Assembly: GCA_947175465.1 (NCBI GenBank)
Contig: CAMWMY010000057.1
Coordinates: 1-6,941, forward strand
DNA: 6,941 nt
Direction: 5' to 3'
Source of the DNA: an uncultured Erysipelotrichaceae bacterium
GTDB lineage: Bacteria; Bacillota_I; Bacilli_A; Erysipelotrichales; Erysipelotrichaceae
Part shown: in pieces, positions 6,940-6,941 of the stretch
How positions within the stretch are numbered: position 1 is the stretch's first letter
Layout of the letters: each line of letters opens with the position of its first letter
The notes under the pieces: model-generated
What the model was told of the DNA's origin: nothing
Seen by the model: only the letters and a program-made list of their open reading frames with translations
Database searches by the model: none
Program-made: the position numbers and the translations under genes

Positions 6940-6941
6940 AA

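Overview
The window comes from an AT-rich, low-GC Gram-positive bacterium (Bacillota). Three things point there: strong AGGAGG-type ribosome binding sites, intrinsic terminators, and a clostridial-type anaerobic metabolism enzyme next to a cell-wall-anchored surface protein. An anaerobe or facultative anaerobe from Clostridia or Erysipelotrichia/Turicibacter-like groups would fit, but the sequence alone does not settle the genus. All four genes lie on the + strand. No tRNA, rRNA, CRISPR array, insertion sequence or attachment site was recognised.

Layout: (1) 47-3550 is a complete pyruvate:ferredoxin oxidoreductase with every cofactor-ligating and catalytic motif intact, closed by an intrinsic terminator. 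It appears to be monocistronic on its 3' side. (2) 3782-4177 encodes a small YmaF-family protein with an Asn-rich N-terminus and three internal histidine repeats, closed by a very long hairpin terminator. (3) 4403-4957 encodes a 184-residue protein whose C-terminal half resembles sigma-70 region 4 (ArpU-like phage regulators have the same kind of domain). (4) 5067-6812 encodes a secreted adhesin with a Cys-Gln thioester head, three SpaA/Cna-B-type isopeptide domains and an atypical sortase signal. The last 130 bases hold no gene but end in a near-perfect extended -10 promoter that must serve a gene beyond the window.

Functionally the window is three separate transcription units rather than one pathway: central carbon metabolism, an uncharacterised His-rich protein, and a possible two-gene surface module. 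The regulator and the adhesin share a strand, are 109 bp apart and have no recognisable terminator between them, although the adhesin also has a candidate promoter of its own. The least explained items are that regulator/adhesin pairing, the AVATGD anchor of the adhesin, and the three-fold HVH/HxHxF repeat in the YmaF-like protein.
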